Numbered from the stretch's first letter, positions 1 to 12,046 are shown. The stretch is DNA of 25,855 bases from Azolla pinnata (GCA_037176905.1 JBBBWG010030754.1:3169-29023); one strand, 5' to 3'. Notes: generated by a model from the letters alone, not told the origin. Numbers and translations: made by a program.

Positions 1-858
1 GTGGATAGGATCTCTGCTGTGAGTGGCTATTTTGCTGCCATTGTCTGAATTCGTTCGTTTACTGTATACGTAATGAACATCCGGCGAAGCAGAGCACCCG
101 ATACCTGTTGTCGCAAGCGGTTAAGATTATCATACTGTTCCGTCTGGAAGTAATTCATTGCCAGTATTGAAGATGTAGGCACTGTTCATCTGAGTATGGA
201 AATGCAGAGCATTGAAAGCACAGCATACTTTGAAACTATTGTGCAAAAGTTCTCTCCAAAATCCGTTGTGAAACATGTCTAACTTTGTTGATGACAAGTA
301 AGCAGCTCACCAATGCTTGACAAGGAACACCAAATTGCATTACAATAGCAACGTAGGCTGATTACCCGAGGTGTAAGTTCACATATTTAACCAAAGATCT
401 TCTGCATACTGTCAGTAAGTCTTACATATTCGTCAGAAACTTTCATTCAGTACATCTATAGCAAGCAACTGAATAAAAGAAAGATGTAACTAATCTTCTT
501 CATTAGCCATGCGAGAGTAGTTGTCCAAAAATCGTTGCATCATCATCATCAGCCTTTCGGCTGTCAATCGGAAGAGGAATGGTAAAAATTTGCATGTGCA
601 CTATGTAACAGCTGTGTAGAGTCTTCAGGAGGTAAAAGTGACATAGTCTTTCTCTACTATATACTGCTCTTTATGGCAGTGATGGCTCAGCTTCCACACA
701 TCCCTCGGTCTGGATGGTGTGGGTGATCATTCCTGTAGGGCGGAATTTGAGCACGGAGACTGAAAAATATTTGATTCAACAATAGGACGATATTCTAGCA
801 ATCCACAATAATGCTTTGGCCTAGTCGAAAGTCCTTTTACAGGGCGCCCAAGAGAGTT
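1..858. other. 3' flank of the PPR gene, no supportable gene
   Basis: This stretch is AT-rich and broken by stops in all frames. On the + strand a frame is open from base 1 to a TGA at 46-48 (15 codons), which could be the tail of a neighbouring gene but is far too short to call. I read the reverse strand downstream of the PPR stop for E, E+ or DYW motifs and found none in any frame. It probably holds the PPR 3' UTR and terminator, but I see no clear AATAAA. Confidence 0.5.
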
Positions 859-3146
859 CTAATGGATAACTTGAGCCAAGCAACGGCCTGCTAAATCCAG
901 ATTACGGTGGATCCTACAGCAAGACAGTAAGGAAATCCATCCATACACATCCGACGGGGTTGGCATGCACAATAGAATATCCTCAGCTTTTTCCATCAAT
1001 CCGGCCCTCCCGAGGAGATCTGTTAGACAATTATAGTGATCCATTACTGGTTCCACTCCGTAGCTCTCTCTCATGGATGAGAAAACTTCACAGCCTTGTT
1101 CCAGCAAACCAGCATTGCTACAAGCACACAGAAGATTGACGAAGATCGCATTGTCCGGTTTCAAGCCTAGGCCGTTCATACTCTCTACACATTCCCCAGC
1201 CTTCTCATAAAGACCGCTTCGAGCGAATCCAGCTATCATTGCGCCCCATGACACTATATTCCCGTTCTGTAAACCACTGAGAACTGTATATGCATCGCTC
1301 AAGCTCTCACAATTTACATACATATGGACGAGGGCACTGCCAAGTTCAGCATCCATGGTTAATCCAATTTCAACTATCTGTGCATGCATAAGCCTGCTCT
1401 CTACAGTCCCCATTTTGCCACAGGCTTTAAAAATGAGCAGAAAACATGCTTTCTCCGGGTTCAGACCTTCCTTTTGCATTCTAATGAATGTCTTAAGAGC
1501 CGGAAGACAAAAGCCATTTTGCACATAGCCAGCTACCATGGATCCCCACGTTACTTCGTTTGTATCTCCCATCGTGTGGAATAATTTACATGCTTCTTGT
1601 ATATATCCTAATTTCCCATACATATTTATTAAGGTAGTTCCGATGGTCACATCTAATCCTAATCCTGCTTTAACAATTTGATGATGCAAAATCATGCTTT
1701 GCAATGGGGTTCCCACAGCAGTGCATGCCTTCAGTGCAGACACATATACAACCTCATTAGGGGACAAACCCTCAAATTGCATCCTTTCAAAATAAGCGAG
1801 ACCCGTATGATCCAGCCCATGTTGAACATAGCTTGCTATCAATGCACCCCAGGATACTATATCTCTAGTTTGCAAAGACTCAAACACACCACCAGCCTCA
1901 TTGACATAGCCCAATTTCCCATAGACATCGATGAGTGTATTCATTGTAACGATACAACATTCCAGGCTACACCTCGTTAACTGATCGTGTAGCACTTTCA
2001 CATTATCCCCGTTTCCCTCCATGTAAGATGCTTTCAAGATATTGGAAAAAGTATATTTATTGGGTTTCAAGCCCTCTTGTATCATCTTTTTGAACATGTC
2101 TAGAGCAAGGAGGTTATGTCCATGTTGGACAAGCCCCGAAATCCTTACATCCCATGACACCACATTTCGATCCGAAAGCTTCTCAAAAACTCTACAAGCA
2201 TCTTCTAAACAACCTAGCTTTGCATACATATCAATAAGTGTATTTCCAATAGCCGGCTCTCTATCAAGTTCAACCTTGATTATCTCACAATGTAGAAGGT
2301 GCCCTAATCCCATATCCCTCGCTGACGAACAAGCTTTCAGAAGACACAAGAAAATTGCCCTATTGGGTTCAAAGCCTTCTTCTTTCATCTTCCCCCAAAG
2401 CTCGAATACTATAGCACATTTACGGTTACATTCGCATTCAGCATATCCAGCCATCAATGCACCCCATGAAACTACAGTTTTATGGGTTAGGCCATCAAAA
2501 ATAGATAGCGCATCCTCTAAACTACCACATTTTGCATACATATCGACGAGAGAGTTGCTAAACGCCTGGCATATTAGTCCGCGTCGGATCGCCTCATCAT
2601 GTATAAACCTTCCTTCGGACAACCACCCTACCGAAGCACATGCTTTTAATATAGATAGAAATGTGACTAAATCTGGAGTGGCACCAACCTGACACATTTT
2701 GCTAAATATTCCGAGAGCTTTGTCTGCATCAATACTCGAGTAAGCCGAAATGATGGCATTCCATGTGTATGTAGATGGATTGGATACCTTGCAGAACGTT
2801 TCTTCGGCTTCAATGGCGCTACCACATAAAGCGAAAAGGCGGATAAGATGATCAGCAAGGAGTGCATCCGCACATAATCCACTTCTTTTGACTAGGGACT
2901 GAACCTTTCTTCCGAATGTCAGGTCTTTCTTCTTGATGCACGCCTTGAGAAGAAAATAAGCAGATTGCTGAGAGGTCGCGCACCCTTGCTTATCGATGGC
3001 ATCGATAATGTGGAGAAGCTCATCGATACGGCCTTGTTTCCATAGATTTCTGCACACAAGGGAAGGAGCTCACTTGAAGGGGCCGACGAAGAATCCAGAG
3101 AGAATTCACGAGCATGTTACCTGATAGAAATCTCTAAACCTTTCAT
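859..3146 (-). CDS. PLS-class pentatricopeptide repeat protein, probably organellar; two exons
   Basis: Family role: sequence-specific RNA binding in mitochondria or plastids, usually RNA editing. Proposed exons are 3121-3146 (ATG at 3146) and 859-3049, giving 738 aa. The long ORF has no in-frame ATG before the Met at about 3 kb minus 360 bases into it (Met 121 of the open frame) and is closed upstream by TGA at 3070-3072. A 71-nt GT-AG intron (3050-3120) joins it in phase to a start reading MKGLEISIR, with a TGA just upstream of that ATG. About 20 motifs follow in regular P-L-S order: six triplets from roughly residue 35, then L2, S2 and a partial E1 ('YGWISLLSCCRIHRNLDLAG'), ending at TAG. 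The E2, E+ and DYW parts are absent, so if it edits RNA it would need a DYW protein in trans. No obvious transit peptide is visible in the short N-terminus. Gene identity is firm; the first exon is inferred. Confidence 0.85.
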
Positions 3147-3246
3147 CAAAGCATGTGAGAATCAAGGAGGCTTTCCATCACAAACAATGTCGTCGAGCAC
3201 ATTTCAAGGTGTGCCTTGAATCTGGCGAAAGTCTCGAAACCCTAAA

Positions 3247-3309
3247 CCCTAAAATTGGTTCCGATCGGGAAGTTCGTCAACCCTAAACCGGTTCCGATTT
3301 GGAAGCTCT
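3247..3309. repeat. 34-bp imperfect tandem duplication containing a telo-box
   Basis: Each unit has a CCCTAAA core, then a 'GGTTCCGAT' block, then 'GGAAG'. The second unit differs by a few substitutions. It lies in the 5' region of the PPR gene and doubles the telo-box there. Confidence 0.7.
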
Positions 3310-3467
3310 CTTTTCCGAGGTTTTGTGAAAAACCTTAAAATTTCTGAAGCTGTATCTCGTCTCTTGTTTATGGACCAACAACAATGTGATGATGCAAAAC
3401 ATATGCAAATCTTTGCTTCATCCTCTTGATAATATGGGTTGCAATGGGCAATGCAGTTATCAACTTG

Positions 3468-3484
3468 ATATATATATATATATA
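3468..3484. repeat. (TA)n microsatellite
   Basis: Seventeen bases of alternating A and T in the spacer between the PPR gene and the transporter gene. No function is implied. Confidence 0.9.
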
Positions 3485-3806
3485 GTAGTATAACATATCA
3501 GTTATCAATGCTAGTGATCGTCATATAAACAAACAGCAGTACCAAATTTTGATCTCTATTGCTTCATATACAAACATCATCCTTGGTTTTCACATTTCCA
3601 TCAAATACAAGGTCCGAATAAACTTGTGAACTTTTACTTCCGATATCTCTATATACAATTTGGACAGTAACAACCATTGGATGTTTCCTAATAATATACA
3701 AGCGTCGTTCTCAACCCCCAATTTTACATAAATATTTACTGTCTGACATGAGATTTAGCACTCGGCAGATAGTATAATTTTGGTTAAGTCGGGATATACA
3801 ATCAGA

Positions 3807-6800
3807 TCACTTTTTTTCTTGTGAAACTGTTACAAGTAAGGGAACCTTCACTATGTTCGTCTCTATATCAGCAAATTCACATGATTGCGCTGGAGATGGT
3901 ATATAGATCCCTGCATCAGGAAAGATTTTGCTAGTAACTAACATCGTAGAATCAATTTTTTCGACAATGTAGACAATTCTATACAACTGACGACACTGCC
4001 CATGAAAGTGATAAAAAGATCTAAGAAGAACAGCAACAACTACGTGCTCGTGACAGTATAGAGAACATATTTACCCAGCGACCAAATAAATGCAGCGACG
4101 AAGAAGATGGAAGTTAATATCAGAGTCGTTAGACGCCAATCATCCAAATAGTCCTGCATCACATGCCATTAGCTATAACATTATTGATGTAAGCATTGAA
4201 TTTACTATTTGTTTGGCAAAAGTGTTCCTGTCCAAGTATGCATAATTCAAATGAAACATCTCACATATAAAACATTTCAATAAATTACTTGGATTCAAAA
4301 TCAAACATTTGACATCTAATCAATTGGATTATGCATCAGAAGACTCTACGTCCTCAATATAAAAACTTACATATTAACAAGTCCTAAACCTTAATTTTAA
4401 CAATCAAACCCACAGACTCTCTAATTAGCAAACCATAAACCTTAGTGTAAACAATAATTTCAATCAGTATGTACACCAATGGCAATGCAATAGCCTATAG
4501 GTTAATGATGAATATAGCACTATTACAATATGCAGAGCAAGCAAGTTGTTATCTGAGTGTAATATTTATTTTTATGAAGACCATTCTAATCGGGGGGGGG
4601 GAAAAAAAGGTTTTACCCATTTAAACCCCGACGAACATGGATGTATCCTGATATCTTCAAATGTTTGCTCAAAGCCACACACAAATTTATTAAATATAAA
4701 TACGTAGGTTTGAAAGTTATACTACTGAATCTACATCAATATTGCACTTTTGGCACCCCCAACAATCAAGTAGAAAACAATGGTCAAATTTAACCCAGTA
4801 CTTTTGGATACTATATTACTATAAGCATCTATCTAAAGAACTTGCCAAATTAATGTTCTAATAATGATAACCAGATGTTGAATTGATTATTCAAAGCTCC
4901 AACCAACCTGTAATGCCCCCACAATAGGCGAGGATGGCACATCTCCGAAAACATGGAGGCAAATAGTTGATACAGCAGTTGCTAGTGGTCGCAGCTTCTC
5001 TGGAGCACTCCCCAATATTAACGTGTTTACCGGGCCCTAGTTTTCCATAGTAACCTTGAGAAACCTGCAGACTTTGTTTCTAGAATTTTGGAAGTTCCAT
5101 ATACAGAAAAGAAAAAGATACCTGTGTGGCAAAAAGGAATAATTCTCCCAGAGCAAATAATGGTAAAAAGCCCACCAGTGTCCCAGATAGGAAAGACACA
5201 AAGCAAGCAGCCCCTCCAACCAAAGTTGCAGTTGTAAGAAGCTGTTTCACATGGTTGAGCAATGGAGTCCATCAAGCATTATGTCTCATCTACCAGAATA
5301 TACTATTTAATTATACAGATAACACCCAATGTATCCAAGTGAATGCTTTGCTACTAAATAGTTTTTAAGATGAGGAAGTTACGTAGTAGGATATCAAACC
5401 TTAAACCCATTAGAAACAGTTGCACCAACTCTATCCAAAATTAGACCTCCGGCGACAGTCCCAATAATTCCACAAACAACAGTCATGCATCCAAAAACAG
5501 CATCTGCATTCATCTGCTCAACAGACGAACTACCAGAAATATGAACAAGTGTTATCGATTGCACTATTTGCAGAAGACAATTGAAACTGAAACTCACCAA
5601 GTTGAATATAGCATGGCCTGCCCTTGGACCCCAGTATGAATAAGCACCCAGTACTGCATTGTAAGCTACAGAACCTGTTCAAGCAAGAATCATCCCAACA
5701 AAGAAACCTTCAGGAACAATTCTTGTGTACAGTTTCCTTAATAAGAAGTACAATTGGATTAAGGATATACCTGCCACATTGATTGTGTAAACTGGACTGT
5801 TAAATAAACAGATAACATCTTTGAGGAATGTGCTCAAGTGTGAGCTGCAACTACTGTCAACATATTTGCTAGATTCTTCCCCATCAGCTGTATCTGCTTT
5901 ATCTGCAGAGAGACACAGACTACTTTTCTAAATTAAGAGAGATTTCATGGTGTATGACCAGAAACATGCCTACAGAACGCAATAAAACAAAGCTAAACAC
6001 ATATCATCTGATCAACTTGTTAGGGAATTGCAAATTTGCAGCCATTGTAAAGAAGAATTGAAAAATGTCAGACCATATGAAGTACCATGTTTGGTGGGTA
6101 TGTCCAATAATTGAGTATAATGATGGAGATCATAGATAGATCTAATACATCATCGTTAACTTGGAAACCCCTTAAATTTTCAATTTTAGAGTTATTTAGA
6201 ACGTGCGTAGATACTAACTACAGAGCTACTTTGATCTTTTCAATGAATCAGGGTTCTTAATCTGTTTTTGTATGTCCCAATGACCTCCACGTTAGTAAAA
6301 TACTTCCTAGAGACATTGGGCTAGGTCAAAAAAATTGATTGCCTTGTTATTTATGTTTTCGGCTTTCTTGAGAGGTTGGCCAGGACACTATACTAATCAC
6401 ATTGTTATTTGTGTCTTAGGCTTCCAAGAGATGCCAAGATATTCTCTTCAAGCACTCATCTGCTCTTTCCTTTGAAATGAAAACACCTATGTTTTCTTAT
6501 GTACGAAGGCATAAAATAACAGATCAGGTTTCATATATATTGACTTCCATATAATGTAAATATCTAATTCTGGAAAAGACTTATATCTACGTTTAAGTGG
6601 AAAAGGATTGGAATGATTGCGTGTGCACCTTTCAAAATCCTGTTCGCTGATGCAAATCCAATAAATGCACAAGGAAGCATCAAGACAGATTCCCCCCAAA
6701 AGGCAATCCGCCAAGATAAGATACTACCAACCTAAGGCAACAATAATACACAAATTAATACTTTTTATAAGGTAAACAAGTAGCTTAAATAGGCTGAAAT

Positions 6801-9800
6801 CCATTTTCTTGTTACCACGCCTCCATATATATAACCCAAGGCCATCCCAACCGGAATACACATGTAAAAATATGCCAGCCAGCTAGCTTTCTGCATTGCA
6901 TAACAAGTTGTGTTACTTGTAGCACGTCGCAATATTCAAAATAAGAACTATGAAGAGCCACAAATAGGTTTACCTTATCATTTGGAGCATTGTCAATAAT
7001 GAATGGTGCAGCTAAACTAATGAAAGATGCTTCCCCGACACCTACTAGCCTGCCAAATAAGCAAGTACCAAGATAATCAAAGATATTATATAGCTGAAAC
7101 AAGTAACTCAACCAACAATCTTAATAATTTCAAAATAATACAAAGAACCAATTTGAATGTCTATTTGTCTGTATTGTTTCCATATATAAATACATAGGGA
7201 TTTGTATCATTTCCCCAGATCTGATGCTGTACACGTTAACAATGCATAGAAACGTGTTCTGAAATGCAAATACAGTTAAGAACTAAAGACACCAAAGATA
7301 TTGAAAAGGACACTTACATACGTGAAACCATAATTGACCAAAAATTGAAAGAAAATCCACACATTGCTGTGGAAACCGTCCACACTGACAACCCAATTCC
7401 CATGAGCTTGAAGGAATCTTGTCTGCATATATATTGAACTCTCTCTTCATAAATATGACTTTAAGTTAAAGGGAAAGAGTGATCAGAAGAAATGCTAGTA
7501 CGACCTAAATCTGGTACACTACAAAAATAGAGTGGTGTCATTTATTAATAATTTATGCTAAAAGTATTTTGAAGAATTATACAGGTTAAAGAATAGTTAT
7601 AGCATGTGCCTTTCCATACAAGGTCATCCATGACAAAATGTAGCGAAAATGAGAATGTTCTAACAGGAGTGAAGCTTATTTCCATTCATCATCAGTCCTA
7701 CATGAGCTTTTGGAACTATCCTATCAATTGCCAATGGACTGGAACAATCCATTCATATTATATCTGAGGTCTAAGATGATTATACTTCACTGCCAAGTAT
7801 CCTTTTCCAAGTGCTCGAAATGCTACTTGAGATCATTGTAGCTGTGATATCTCAATGAAGGCCCTTCTTCTCGCATAAAAGTGGATGATATATTAAAAAC
7901 CAAATAACGCCATCAATAAAACTTCTCAATACAACAGAAAATATAGTAGATCGGTAAACACTCTATGGTGTTGTAAGACTACCTGAATTGAAGGCAAGTA
8001 TTCTATGAACAAGGTCACACGCCAAAGCTCAATCATAAGGACCACTAAAGCAATTTTCTTTTTCTCCTATGGACCTCCATGTACGCAATCAAATAGAACC
8101 TGATTCTCATTCTTCATTGGGGAAGACATGATCAACAAGAAAAACCACAATCAGGAGATAGTGAAAATTGAGTTTTCATCTTTCTCTGTTCCATCTACCC
8201 GCGGTTCATAAATGGGGGCAAATGAGTTGCCAAAGAAAAGGAACATGGTCCTCACATGATTTCAAATGCCATAATATGACTCGTGGCACCATACACGGAA
8301 TTTGTCATCACCATGCCAAGATTTTCCCTAGAATTCAATTTCGAGTTCCAATTTTCGTTTCCAATCTTAACACGAGTTGTGCAGTGTGGGAGAACACGCG
8401 GGTACACCTCTTAGGACAGATTACTATGTTTTCTGCACATTGGTGGTTACCAGTTGACCAATGCAAACAGAACATCTCAAAGTCTTGAACCATGAGAGAT
8501 TCTTAGTATTTAAATGACCAAACTACTATTTACAACCACTAGAACTTCAATCCTCATCTTCCTATTCCATAATACATACACTCCGCTGATTGCCATTTAC
8601 AACCACTAGAACTTCAATCCTCATCTTCCTATTCCATAATACATACACTCCGCTGATTGCCAAATTCCCTACACTTTCCTAGAACACTAGCGATTAGTTA
8701 GTTGAACCCTGCTGCTTTGCAGATATTTATCTTTCAAGGTTGTTCCTGCAATGGTGTTTTCGTACATCAAAATTTTCAAATGGCTACAAAGACATCTTTC
8801 ACTACTCAGACTACAGTAGACTGTAACTTCAATCCACCACATAACTACATGAATTGTACTTCATGAAAGAGAATCGTGATAAAAAAATGTTGACAGCTTC
8901 AACAAATATATACCAAAAAAGTGGCATTTCTCTTAAAACATACGTTTTTGCCAAATATGCGAATATCGGTGACGCTACAAGAAGCCCAACCAAGAATGCT
9001 GAAGATAGAATGCCATCCTGCAAATTACTAAGACCGAATTCTCCCCTGAAAAGCAGCATCACAATGGTTACCATAACGTGAAATAACAGAATCTGCATTT
9101 TAAATTTTAAATAAGGATAACTTACTGTATTCCCGTGCCTGCTTTGCAAGCTTCACCTGGGTTACATTTGGCGTCACCTGAAGCCCCATTCACACCATTA
9201 CTTGAGATAACACCTCGATCAACATAGTTGAGAAGGTTTACAAGGCATAATACAACCAGCATTCTGCAATTCAAAAAACATATCAGTGCCATGAATAGTA
9301 AATCGCCTCCAAGTGATCTTTCGGAAATGCAATCAAACAAGGATGCATAGCAACTGACCTGCACTCTTGAATCCAATTTTACATTATAATCATTTAAGAA
9401 GGAAAGAATATGCAGATAATTGGAGATAAATTTCTCAACCATCCAATGGCAATGCAACCAGTGCTCCATAAATACAAGTAGAGTAGAGTCTCGAAATCAT
9501 TATTCAAAACTTCAAAACTAGTCCCATATGGTAAAGAAACCCAGAGCAATGGGTTAATAAATATTCCATGGTATCAAATAGTCGGCCAAACATTGAACAA
9601 TGAACACTTTGGAGCCCTCGTAACAAACAAAGAGAAGTTCTCGGAGACAAGACTTGACTCCAAATATCATAGCCATGAATATTGATGCATAAATGACTGA
9701 TAACAAACCGTACCTACGATTCAGTTACTTTCCTACACCACATCTATGATAATTGTAAGAGTTGATATGCAAGTAATTGAGAGATTTCTGAGGATTTCAT

Positions 9801-10237
9801 GTTCTCCTTCCTCGACAGGTTTTACACAACGCGAATCACGATTCTACTGATTGTTCTATAGTCTCGTCAATCTACATCTAAGATAAAACACAATAAGTAT
9901 CCATAATCGCTGCACTCTATATATTTATCCTACAGAAGAAGAAACCGATATGCACGTTAACACCCAGACTTCTTGTAATCTCATCATCTCCTTACCCAGC
10001 AGAGCATATACCGGAAGAGGAGATGTGAATGTCAAGAAAAAACGTCTACTCATAGTGTGTACAAGGACCAATTTGCACGTGATCGTCTGAGTAGATGAGC
10101 AAGCCATGCCGCGGTAGATAGAAGTCAAGAAACGAGAAGAAAACGAGAGGCTAATTCAAAAGTTCTTAGAATTACCTGACAGGAGTGAAGCAGGAGCCGG
10201 TCGTCTTAGCTTCGGAGGAATCCTCGGATTGCGCCAT
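3807..10237 (-). CDS. Spinster-like MFS transporter (probable sphingolipid transporter), 14 exons
   Basis: Family role: 12-helix major facilitator of the SPNS/spinster group, implicated in sphingolipid or lysolipid export. Coding exons in transcript order: 10176-10237, 9126-9263, 8944-9045, 7318-7422, 6974-7049, 6816-6890, 6629-6731, 5771-5902, 5598-5674, 5400-5513, 5122-5241, 4908-5036, 4075-4153, 3807-3910. They sum to 1416 nt (471 aa plus stop), all introns are GT-AG and all phases match. The order follows Arabidopsis spinster homologs throughout: 'NLLNYVDRG' in helix 1, 'LSSAFLVGLLVASPIF', the family block 'VGEASFISLAAPFIIDNAP', 'NAVLGAYSYWGP', 'VFGCMTVVCGIIGT', and 'GDVPSSPIVGALQ' near the end. 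Exon 8 encodes a Ser/Asp-rich loop between the two halves. The start MAQSEDSSEA comes from a 62-nt coding exon. The C-tail after the last helix is short and not conserved. Substrate is inferred from family only. Confidence 0.92.
4592..4601 (+). repeat. Poly-G run in intron 12 of the transporter
   Basis: Ten consecutive G followed by seven A. It lies inside the 754-bp intron 4154-4907. Its length is prone to sequencing error and it has no visible coding effect. Confidence 0.8.
7423..8943 (-). other. Large intron 3 of the transporter gene (1521 bp)
   Basis: This is the largest intron of the gene. The donor is at 8943-8942 (AAAAC|GTATGT) and the acceptor at 7424-7423 (TGCAG|ACAAG). It holds a perfect 67-bp tandem duplication at 8528-8661. 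A 106-codon open frame on the opposite strand (8168-8488) shows no recognisable motif and is not called. No transposon ends were seen. Confidence 0.85.
8528..8661. repeat. Perfect 67-bp tandem duplication inside intron 3
   Basis: The two copies, 8528-8594 and 8595-8661, appear identical base for base, beginning ATTTACAACC and ending GATTGCC. Lack of divergence means either a recent event or an assembly artefact. It lies well away from both splice sites. Confidence 0.9.
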
Positions 10238-10337
10238 GCGGATGGAAAAGGGGAGTCGGCGTGTACAGCCTTCGGAAGCGAGAGAATCGACGGCGGATGG
10301 GGTTCGACGTGACAGCGATGGCGACTGTGTGCGCTTC

Positions 10338-10347
10338 GTTTAGGGTT
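10338..10347 (-). promoter_or_regulatory. Telo-box upstream of the transporter start
   Basis: On the minus strand this reads AACCCTAAAC, about 100 bp upstream of the transporter ATG. Telo-boxes are a known class of plant promoter or 5'-leader element; here the assignment is by motif only. Confidence 0.45.
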
Positions 10348-10479
10348 CCGCCATGGCCAACACAGGAACAGAAAACACAGAAGAAAGAAAGCACGAAGAC
10401 GAGAGCTTTCTTTATTTATGAAAATGCCCCTGGGCCTATTCTAATTGAATAAGCTTAGGCTTGGATTGTACAGTATAAT

Positions 10480-11135
10480 GCATTCTTCTGTCTTTGCTGA
10501 TCAGGATGGGGATTTATGATGATTATGCAGTCCATTCTAATTTTCGCTAATCAGGAGGGGCGTCGATGATTATACGTTCCGTTCTTCTATCGATGCTAAT
10601 CGAGATGGGCATTGATGATGATTATGCAATGCGGTCTTTTGTCGTTGATCGGCATGGGCTTTGATGATTATCTGGTCCACGGCACGGGCTTTGATGATTA
10701 TCCGGTCCATGGCACAGGCTTTGATGATTATCTGGCCCATTCTTCTGTCTTCGCTGATCGGGATGGGCATTGATTATGATCAAGTAGTGCATTTCTTTTT
10801 GTCGCTAATCGAGATGGGCATTGATGATGAATGTGTAGTACATACTTTTGTCGCTAATCGGGACAGGCATCGACGATTGTACAGTCCGTTCTTTTGTCTT
10901 TGCTAATTAGGATGGGGACCGATGATGATCATGCAAATGCATTCGTTTGTTTTTTATCATTGATGAAGATTATGCAGTGCATCCTTTTGTGGCTAATCAA
11001 GATGGTCCATAAGTGGTCCATTGTCTATATCTGATCATGATGGGGATTGATGATGATTATGCAATGCATTCTCTTATCGCTAATCGGGACAAGCGTTGAT
11101 GATTATACGGCCCATTCTTTTGTCTCTGCTAACTG
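10480..11135. repeat. Degenerate ~50-bp minisatellite in the divergent intergenic region
   Basis: About a dozen diverged units share the blocks 'TTTGTC', 'GCTAATCGGGATGGGC', 'TTGATGATGATTATGCA' and 'GTGCATTC', spaced roughly 50 bp apart. Units differ by substitutions and indels, so the array is old. Several short apparent ORFs here are products of the repeat. It sits between the transporter start (10237) and the NAL1-like gene. Confidence 0.8.
10656..10741. repeat. 30-bp triplication nested in the minisatellite
   Basis: Units begin at 10656, 10686 and 10716 with (G/A)GGCTTTGATGATTATC and differ at only a few bases. They are much more alike than the surrounding ~50-bp units, so this is a later, secondary expansion. 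Confidence 0.85.
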
Positions 11136-12043
11136 GAACGGCCATCCATACAAATGAAAAACCTTTGCAGCGTTAATCCATATCAGAGCATTGATACATT
11201 GCATTTCTCTGTTGCTAATCCGGACAGACATCGATACTATCACAAGCGGCAATTTCATGTTTCTAGTGGCATCATGTCTGTTGATTCGGTTACTTCTTCC
11301 GGCTCAAAAAGCTCTGCCAATGTACTTAACCTAGGGTCGATTTTCTAGATTTCGAGCCATTTGTCCGACTACCAGCTCCACGAACGCGATGCCGATACTT
11401 CTAGCCTCGGTGTCCTTCTCTTCTTCACATGCTCCAGACCCCGATCATGCACAAGTAACTGCTCGCAAAAATCGCAATACAACACCAAGGGGCATCGTTC
11501 GATGACGGAAATCAGCCAGAAAAAACCAATCCCTACGACCAAACACATTCATTCGTTGCTCGCAGCTGCAAGGAGTCTGATGAGTTAGGCCAAGATCGAG
11601 AGCTATACAAGACCCAGCTTAGCTCCCTGTCACATATCTGGCTATGGCATCCAATGAGCTCCATTTCCATCCATGGCATCTGAAGAATGACCCAAATGGG
11701 CAGAGAATCTGTGCCATGATTGACCCAAATGTGGCAGATTTGACCCAAATCTGGCAGATGCTCTTGAATGAATGAATGAAATGTGGCAGATGCACCATCC
11801 ATGGAAGCTTGGAGCTCAGCTCAGCTCCTCTGCACAGTAGTGCCCTACAGTCTGGAGATATTTGGGACAACTCCCTTGTGCTTGCTTCCTGCCATGGCCA
11901 TGACCGAGCACCCGTGATGATAGCTCCCGGCTTTGGACCATCAGATTCTAGGCGGTTTGCCGAGGCAGATCATACAGGTTAATAGGTACTCTTTCGAATC
12001 TCTGTACCCACATCTAGAATGAGAAGAAAAACATGGGTCTATT
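11136..12043. other. Intergenic stretch with small local repeats, no gene
   Basis: No convincing coding region is visible; open frames are short and without motifs. The block TGACCCAAAT recurs at 11688, 11721 and 11741, with GTGGCAGAT or CTGGCAGAT after the last two (20-bp spacing) and again near 11781. GAATGAATGAAT occurs near 11766. It is probably distal promoter of the NAL1-like gene. Confidence 0.5.
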
Positions 12044-12046
12044 CTC

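Larger units (their letters stand above)
3147..3806 (-). promoter_or_regulatory. Upstream region of the PPR gene, with telo-boxes
   Basis: This 660-bp gap lies between the transporter stop and the PPR start, both on the minus strand. At 3239-3252 there are two abutting plant-type CCCTAAA units, and another CCCTAAA at 3281, about 90-135 bp upstream of the proposed ATG. Telo-boxes are known in promoters of plant translation and organelle-biogenesis genes. A 34-bp unit starting with CCCTAAA is imperfectly duplicated at 3247-3280 and 3281-3309. A short TA microsatellite lies at 3468-3484. The distal part should also contain the transporter's 3' UTR. No clear TATA box was assigned. Confidence 0.5.

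Noticed and set aside
1-48. Tail of a + strand gene at the window edge
   Set aside because: Only 15 codons are open, which is not enough to support a call.
2042-2692. 216-codon + strand ORF opposite the PPR gene
   Set aside because: It is the antisense shadow of regular PPR repeats; it has no domain of its own.
8168-8488. 106-codon + strand ORF in transporter intron 3
   Set aside because: No motif, and it lies wholly within a well-defined intron on the other strand.
10661-10906. 81-codon ORF with decapeptide repeats
   Set aside because: It is the translation of the 30-bp triplication in the minisatellite.
10480-11135. CRISPR-like array
   Set aside because: Units are diverged throughout with no constant repeat alternating with unique spacers, and the genome is a plant.
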